DNA of 25,245 nt from assembly GCA_001586965.3 (NCBI GenBank), contig LUCW03000948.1:15001-40245 (forward strand), written 5' to 3'. Below the pieces are notes generated by a model. It was given only the letters and a program-made list of their open reading frames with translations. It was not told the DNA's origin and searched no databases. Position 1 is the stretch's first letter. Each line of letters opens with the position of its first letter. This stretch comes from Sphaeroforma sirkka (lineage: Eukaryota; Opisthokonta; Ichthyosporea; Ichthyophonida). A program made the position numbers and the translations under genes. Below, in pieces: positions 19,028 to 25,245 of the stretch.

Positions 19028-20838
19028 ACATCTATAACTGATATTTCTTGTATTTCTTGGCCGTGACTGGGACTTGTGTGACCGCAAGTAGAATGGGCAA
19101 ACAGTATAGGCAAGAATACTGAAGAAAGAACATCTCAAGTAAAATAAAGAATCATGGTTGACCAAGAAAGAACCAAATATTAATGATAAAGTAAGTCGCA
19201 CAATCCAAAGTAATTAAGAATAATATTTTTTATTTTAATAGAGATAAGATATTATGTATGTACATATGGTATTATGTCTGTTGTAGTGATTCGGGAAAGA
19301 TCGATGAGAAGAAGTGGTCAGTAAATTTCCGTTTAAAGTTGGGCCAAGCGAGTCGACGATGGAGAATATGCGCTGGGTTAACTCAGGCCGGTGCTGACAA
19401 AAAGCAGACAACATCGAGTGTGCCATGTATTTGTTTACTGACCTACTAAGTAGCGTACTAACCTCTGTGGTACGGATCGTTTCTACACAGTATACTGCCA
19501 TGGAATGGGTTAGTGCAGAGTACCAAATACGGAGTAGGACCAGGTTATCCGTCATAATTCGGTCGAAGAGAGAGTTTGGGGGCGAGCCTATGCCGCACCC
19601 GACCATAGATGCACTCAGTATTTGCTGACTGGCCTGGATCGGAAATATTGGTTTGGATCAAAATTTGAAAGTAGTACTTCAACAGCGTGAGTAACTTGGG
19701 TATGGCAAAAATCTGTCGATGTGTCAGACGGATGAGGGTACGGTGGTTGTTCTACATGCTGTAGAAAGTATTCAAGGTGTTCGTGGAGGGTCCAGATACC
19801 ATGGAAGTTGTGGCGCTCCTGTAATTGCTAGAGAAGGTCAGGGCCAATGGGTGGCAGTTTCGGGCCTACAAAGATGCTGGTGGGGATTTTTGGCCAAAGG
19901 GGTAAGCAAGGCAGAGACAGCCGTCGGTGCTGTAGGCGAGCAATGTGAACATGTACGTATTCGTTACAATCATAATACAGAGCCGGCTTGGTGTAGGCTC
20001 GAAGCAGCGGTTGAAGCTGTCGTGTCTGATTTGGTCTCGATTGTGGTTGGCGGTTTACCCATGACCAGTTGGTAATAGTGTTGGCGCCGGGCCATTGCCG
20101 CGATAGGGGTAATAATAATATTTATTTCAAAAATGACAAGTATGTATGCTCCTCTAAAATTGTCAGTAAGTTTGGTGGCTACTCCTATATGTGTCCAAAA
20201 AGAGGAGCCACCCAAACTGAGCTGTAATCAAAATACCCTACTCATTAGTATTTCAATGAACCTTCGTGTGTTCACGGTGGGAAACCCTAGCTCAACATAT
20301 TAGGGTTTCCCAATGTAGTTCTGAAATAACCCTAATAATTACCCTAGAATTTATTGCGATTGTTATAATTTGTAAAAACAATAGAAAACTCGTTGTGAAA
20401 CAAAATTCAAGTTCTTTCTCTGTAGCCGTGTAAATATAATATATATTTATGATCTCTATTTATAATATTAATTTAGAGGACCATGCTGGAATAAATAGCC
20501 TTCCGAAAATTGAACATTGAAGGCTAATAGGCTTTTTATACATACAACATACACAACTTGGTTTATTTTCTTTGACAAAAATATTTTTTATAAACGTTTC
20601 TTTCCAGAGAAATTCCTCGACTATATTTCTTGCGAATCTAAATAGTAGCCAGTAGTTCCCTGTTAAGAGTAAATACAAAGTAAACTTGTAGCAAACGGAT
20701 TGGCCTATTATAACATTGTTAAAAATCATGTATATCTTGTCGAGTGTATATTATATAACTAATCTGCGATATAGCTAGCGTGTTACACTGGTGTCTGATA
20801 GCAGGTAGGTATCGATACACTTTACATGATATTGTGAC
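19028..20838. other. Intergenic stretch before the cysteine-rich gene; no gene recognised
   Basis: An open frame of 118 codons at 19719-20075 (plus) is glycine/valine-rich with no recognised family and sits in a locally more GC-rich patch. An overlapping open frame runs on the other strand at 19235-19606. I do not call either a gene. A perfect hairpin lies at 20279-20311. The last 400 bases are strongly AT-rich and should contain the promoter of the downstream gene, with a TATA-like TATTATATAAC near 20749. Confidence 0.45.
20279..20311. repeat. Perfect 11-bp inverted repeat (hairpin)
   Basis: GGGAAACCCTA at 20279-20289 and TAGGGTTTCCC at 20301-20311 are exact reverse complements with an 11-base loop. 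A further ACCCTAATAATTACCCTAG follows near 20328. It could be the tip of a small inverted-repeat element or a structured RNA segment. Nothing nearby tells which. Confidence 0.85.
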
Positions 20839-23800
20839 ATGAAGTTTGCTAATGTATGTTTACTAGGTGCTACAGTCGTAGTGGCGACTGTGGCCGCACA
20901 AGATCTGAATGAAGCTGATAGTATTTGTTGTGCACAAAAGCTTCGAGGTGGTCTGGTTCCAGAGTCGTTCTCGGATGGACGACTTTGTAGCTCATATGAG
21001 TGCCCAGGAGATTACTTCCACAACACCGATTTACTAGACCAAGAGCAATGTGTTAATGGGTGCAATGTAGACACTTGTTGTCTAACGACAGAATTGTACG
21101 AGGAGTATCTAGATAGCCTGATTCCCCGGTCGAATTTCACCATCATCATCGAAGATGTCTTCGGCAATCCTTTGGTTGGATTTGTAACCGTCACTAATAC
21201 AGCAAATGCTGATGAGACATACACTTCAAAGAACTCGACAAATCTGATCACTGTCTATCAGGGAACTACAAATCACGAAATTGTCGTTGTTGATGTCGAC
21301 CCAGCTTATCGACTTATCAAGGAAGATGGCGGCGATAGCACTTTGGATGGTACTACAAAAAAAAAAGCTGATAAGAACAGGACGCTCAAATTTATATATG
21401 AGCTAATCCGATACTGTTCGGAGGAAGTCGGTGGTTGTGGTGTCGGGGAGTTTGTACAATTTCCAAGCAAGGCTTGCGTTGACAATACCTGTATTGAGTG
21501 CTGCGTGCCAAAACTCTGTGCCGAATTCGCAACCTGCGATGGTCGTAAGGACCACACTACTGGTGACGAGGAATGTACTGACAATGTTTGCTCGAACTGT
21601 TGCGGCACTTGCTACGATGGTCTTCTCGATAAAACCGAAGAGTGTGAATACAAGGAAGACATCGATAAATGGATTGTGCCTAAGGGATCCGCCAGCGGCA
21701 CCGACAGTGGCGTGCCCGACTATGACTTCTTGGATGCCACCAAGCAATGCGACTCTGATATCTGCATCATTACAGAATGCACGGCAACGGAGTCGTGGCA
21801 ACGAATTTGCATGGCGAACTCTCATTGGATTCCCACCGAGTTTGTCCATAAGCTGGACGTGCCGAAGTTTGATGTTTCACTCGTACCAGTGGATATTAGT
21901 AGTATCGACTACCACGTTATCGGCCAAGTTGCTGGTAATATGTTGATTGAGGACGCTCGTGCCAAGCAAGAAGGCGAAATTGTCGCTACCACATCGTTCG
22001 CCTCACAGCTGAAGTTCGAATCCGGTACTGTAGGTATTTTGACTGTCACCCCCAAAAAGGATGAGGTGCACCTCATTGCGCCTGGGGGCAGTCTTCGATT
22101 GTCACCTAAGGATGGTGAATACTACGCAATCGCCCAATTAACCGGTGTTGTCGACGAAGCGAATTACGATGTATTTGCGGGTGCCACCGGCAGTTCTCAT
22201 CAGGTAACTCTCACGGGTACATCGCAAACATCTGTTGGTGGGTTTGGTATGAGTGTTACGATAGACAACAATGCTGGAGGTGCCTTCCGTATTCGTTACA
22301 AATACAATTGGTGCCCAACCCCACTAACTTCCGCGAGGGGTACCTTCGAGGACCACAACGACGCGTGCATGGACATGCCTCGCGATGAAACTTGGGCCGA
22401 TGGACCGTCGTGTGGTGATGGTGTACAGAACTTAGAACTAAACGAGGAGTGTGATTACCTCGCAGGCACCACCGAGACACTTCATTGTTCCGACGAGTGC
22501 ACGCTGGTGGGCAACACTTGTGGTGACGGGGTGGTGTGGGAAGACGAAGAATGTGATTATACGATCGATGGTAGTATTGTGCAGGACGAGTTTGCTACGT
22601 ACCCGCCTCCCGAGAGTTCTCGATGTCGCAAGACCACCGATGCGACTGGCGGCACGCCTTGCACTATTGAAGCCACAGTCTGCGGAGATGGCGTCATCAC
22701 CGACAACGAGGACTGCGAGTACGTAGCTGGTGAGCGAGGTCAACTAGCACCAGCCGATGAAGGAATCGGATATTGCTTAGACACATGTGAAGTGACACCA
22801 ATTGTCGATTGTACAACCAAGCGTGTACCTCTGTGTGATTGTGACACGGAAGTGTTGTACACAAATTATATGCAAACAGCAGAACCTTCTTTGTTTGGTA
22901 ATCCAATATGCCTCGACATGTTCGGAAACGAGTTGACCTTCTCAGCCGGAGTTGCCGAAGGATTGAATGAGGGTTCGTGTATATGTGTTTGTTACAACGG
23001 AATTAACGATCCCAATGAAGAGTGTGATGTTGGCCCTGAAGACGGTTCTCTCAACAGCCGAGAGACGTGTGTGAATTGTAAGATTGTTAGCAGTTACTGT
23101 GGAGATGGTATCGTTGACCCGCTTCAAGGGGAAGAGTGCGACCGGCCGTGGTCATATGACCCAGCTGATGATAAGTACTATGAGGGTGGCACTAAGTTCT
23201 GCAATTCAAAGTGCAAGCTTCAGACCGTTGGCGAGTGTGAATGGTTAGAGTATGACACCGACTGCAGATGTTCTAGCACGGACACTTTGAATGGAGATAT
23301 TGAGACCACCTACAAGACTGTATTGGAGGCTCAGCCCCAGGGCTACTTAGGGGGTTGCCCTATTGAGCCAACGTACAGACCTTGCGAGTGCGATTGCGTT
23401 GGTGAATTCGTGCAACGCACCGACAATAAGCTCGATGGCAAACCACCTATCTGTCTAGCTGCAAACAATGGACAGTGCGTCACGCAATACTACTTCAGGA
23501 AGACGGCAGGTGTGGGTAATTGGTGTGATCACGTGGAAGGTGATGAGTTGGCACCCTATCTCAATAGAGAGGGAATTAGGTCCCTGGACGGACGAGCTTA
23601 TGTCACCGCAGACGCAGAGAAATGTCCATCAGAGAAATGTCGTATGTACTTGTGTTTTGAACGTTCTTGCTTGCTTTCTATGGTATGCATACCTTACAGC
23701 CTGTGTTTATATATATTTAGTGTCAGATTGTTATCGTTTGCATACCTTACAGCCTGTATTTATATATATTTAGTGTCAGATTGTTCATTCCTACCCCCAT

Positions 23801-24851
23801 TTTTATTTTGTTTTACAGACGCACGTGAGGAGTGTTTTGAACGCTCGTGTTTGTCTTTTATCGTATGCATACCTTACAGCCTGTATTTTTATACATTTAG
23901 TGTCAGATTGTTCATTGCTACTTTCTTCGTTCGAAATGGTTTACAGGTGCATGTGAGGAATCGTACACAGACGAAAAATGCGATCAGCCCTGTGGTGAAG
24001 GTAATGTAGTTGGTATCTTTAAAATCGACGTGACTCCAGGCGCCGCTTCCGCCTATACCTACGGCATGGGCAGAAGTCTCCGATGCTCTCACAACGCTGA
24101 CCAGGAGGGCAATTATGCGATCATCCCTGACCGTGAGAGATGTACCGGTACGTTCCCCATGAAAACGTGGAAGCGTACATGCAATTACACCGAGTCGGGA
24201 CTTACGCTCGGTGGCTTCTCGTTTGCGTCCATCAATACGTTCTATCGCGGAGGTGAGACTATCCCCGAGCATGTGGAGCCGGCTGCGGTTGAGCCTGACG
24301 TGAAGAGTGTCACCTTCACGTCCGGAGTGGTGATGGATGCAGATGTCGACATCGAGAACACGGGTGGAGCAGCGCAGGTCTTTTCCTTGACACTCGACGC
24401 CACCGTTAGTCAGGTGTTCAAGAAATCAGCCTCGTTCATTGCCGATACTACCACGGAGCTTTTGGAATACACCTACACGGAGGGACCCAACAGCACCAGC
24501 AGTCTGGCATCCGGTGACAGTGAATCTCTGGCATACCATTTCGCGGAGCCCGCCCAAACAAACATGTATGCACCCGCGGATGCCGACTTTGACACATTTA
24601 TGGGAACGTCAAAGAATGATGTCAGACATCTCATGACACTGGCCGGTGGTGATGCGCTCGTCGAAGGAGGTGGTGGCAACAGTAAGATTACGATTACGGG
24701 TACCTACTCTACCCAAATGGTCGTGGAGTATGTGTACGATCGATGTGATGCGGATTCGGCTACATACTACAACAACGAGAACGCCAAATGCACAAACGAT
24801 GTGGTGGTAGAAGATTCGGTGGTTGACGTAGGAGATGTAGGAGTGGTCTAG
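20839..24851 (+). CDS. Large secreted cysteine-rich protein with CGDG-type repeats, two exons
   Basis: Exons 20839-23641 and 23947-24851 give 1235 aa. The single intron (phase 1) has donor C|GTATGT and acceptor TTACAG|GT, and the join reads EKC-R-ACEESYTDEKC without a break. Residues 1-20 (MKFANVCLLGATVVVATVAA) are a signal peptide. Then come a Cys-rich part (21-95), a beta-rich segment starting FTIIIEDVFGNPLVGFVTV (about 99-175), a second Cys-rich part, and six repeats of the C-x-(D/N)-G-x6-10-E-(E/D)-C type beginning at C258, C525, C561, C615, C718 and C754. These resemble the DUF4215/myxococcus-type cysteine repeat. Two related modules run W320-C492 and W1009-C1201. No transmembrane span or GPI signal is seen at the C-terminus, so it is probably an extracellular or cell-wall/matrix protein. 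Base composition is clearly more GC-rich than the flanks. A run of ten A (21357-21366) encodes KKK. Confidence 0.82.
23642..23946 (+). other. Intron of the cysteine-rich gene (305 bp), internally duplicated
   Basis: The donor is GTATGT and the final acceptor TTACAG. Inside it are a second acceptor-like TTTTACAG at 23811-23818 and a second donor-like GTATGC at 23863. Unspliced reading runs on to a stop at 24007-24009 but gives a low-complexity hydrophobic tail, whereas splicing restores the Cys-rich protein. Confidence 0.8.
23686..23912. repeat. Three 47-bp repeat copies inside the intron
   Basis: Copies lie at 23686-23732, 23739-23785 and 23866-23912. Each starts TGCATACCTTACAGCCTGT and ends TTTAGTGTCAGATTGTT. 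A wider duplication includes GTGTTTTGAACG at 23652 and again at 23832, and GCACGTGAGGA (23821) matching GCATGTGAGGA at the start of exon 2 (23949). Both intron ends and the first bases of exon 2 were therefore copied. Confidence 0.92.
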
Positions 24852-25245
24852 TGAGACTTGTTAGCACTGTGCATAGGATATAAATCGAGTTATATACACT
24901 TATCAAGCTTAGTGGACTTGCTCAGTTGAGACGTAGTTTATTCCGAAAGTGTATACGTTTAACAAACTGATCCGCACATATTCTATTTGTATATATTTAT
25001 ATATATTATCATGTTTCAGTGAAGCCGAAGGGCGCTTACTTATATTCAGATTGTTGCGATTCCGTGAGTCATGATGCAAAAAAACATTCTCGCTATGGAT
25101 GCACCTTTGAGTCAATACTGAAGCACAATTCAGAAATCAGATAAGTGTCCTGCACAATGGCATATGAGTCTGAGTTTGCATGTAATGGTACAATGTTAGG
25201 GGTGTGGGCATATTCCCGAAGCAGAAATAGTCCAATATTCATTGC
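24852..25245. other. 3' flank of the cysteine-rich gene; no gene recognised
   Basis: This should contain the 3' UTR. I see no AATAAA on the plus strand here, only AT-rich variants such as TATAAAT near 24880 and TATATTTATATAT near 24993. No further coding region was recognised before the window ends. Confidence 0.45.

Noticed and set aside
19235-20215. Overlapping frames on both strands, including 118 codons at 19719-20075
   Set aside because: No family, no intron signals that extend them, and opposing frames overlap. Kept only as a remark in the intergenic entry.
20279-20345. Telomere-like repeats (TTAGGG/CCCTAA words)
   Set aside because: Only isolated single words occur, without a tandem array, so an interstitial telomere is not supported.
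21012-24679. Minus-strand and alternative-frame open frames across the cysteine-rich gene
   Set aside because: The plus-strand frame has a signal peptide, regular cysteine repeats and a matching spliced continuation. The others are shadows of a GC-richer coding region.
1-25245. CRISPR array, bacterial operon, rRNA or prophage
   Set aside because: No regularly spaced identical repeats with unique spacers, no Shine-Dalgarno-led gene chains, and spliceosomal introns show a eukaryotic nuclear origin.

Overview
This is a eukaryotic nuclear window, probably from a protist. It has spliceosomal introns with GT..AG ends, a shared RNA polymerase subunit gene, a Golgi-type glycosyltransferase, a large secreted cysteine-rich protein, an LTR retrotransposon, and long AT-rich simple-sequence tracts. 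The style (unicellular-opisthokont-like RPB8, BC10-like GT14 enzyme, CGDG..EECD cysteine repeats, microsatellite-filled introns) suggests an ichthyosporean such as a Sphaeroforma relative. That taxonomic guess is weak and rests on recognition alone.

Layout. (1) 138-3548, plus strand: a complete RPB8 (POLR2H) gene in three exons, giving 147 aa. Its 2.7 kb first intron is almost entirely (TA)n/(TG)n-type simple sequence. (2) 3549-4445: a convergent 3' region. (3) 4446-5909, minus strand: an intronless 487-aa type II membrane glycosyltransferase of the Core-2/I-branching (GT14, plant BC10-like) type. (4) 5910-11250: 5.3 kb with no recognisable gene, made of cryptic simple sequence, small GC-rich islands and a 224-bp direct repeat. 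(5) 11251-18910: a Ty3/gypsy-like LTR retrotransposon with 598/600-bp LTRs about 1% apart. It has gag, protease, RT, RNase H, a DIRS-style adenine-methyltransferase-like segment, integrase with a chromodomain-like tail, and a small extra ORF. The coding part is not intact, with roughly six to nine breaks. A tRNA-like sequence lies antisense inside gag. (6) 18911-20838: a gene-poor stretch with a possible retroelement scrap and a perfect hairpin. (7) 20839-24851, plus strand: a two-exon gene for a 1235-aa secreted cysteine-rich protein with six CGDG/CYDG-type repeats and two copies of an unrecognised module of about 170-190 aa. Its single intron has itself been duplicated internally. (8) 24852-25245: downstream flank.

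The host genes serve unrelated functions (transcription core, glycan synthesis in the secretory pathway, an extracellular or surface protein). There is no operon logic. The most interesting items are the retroelement's methyltransferase-like segment, the tRNA-like antisense sequence in gag, the duplicated module in the secreted protein, and the duplicated intron with competing splice sites.
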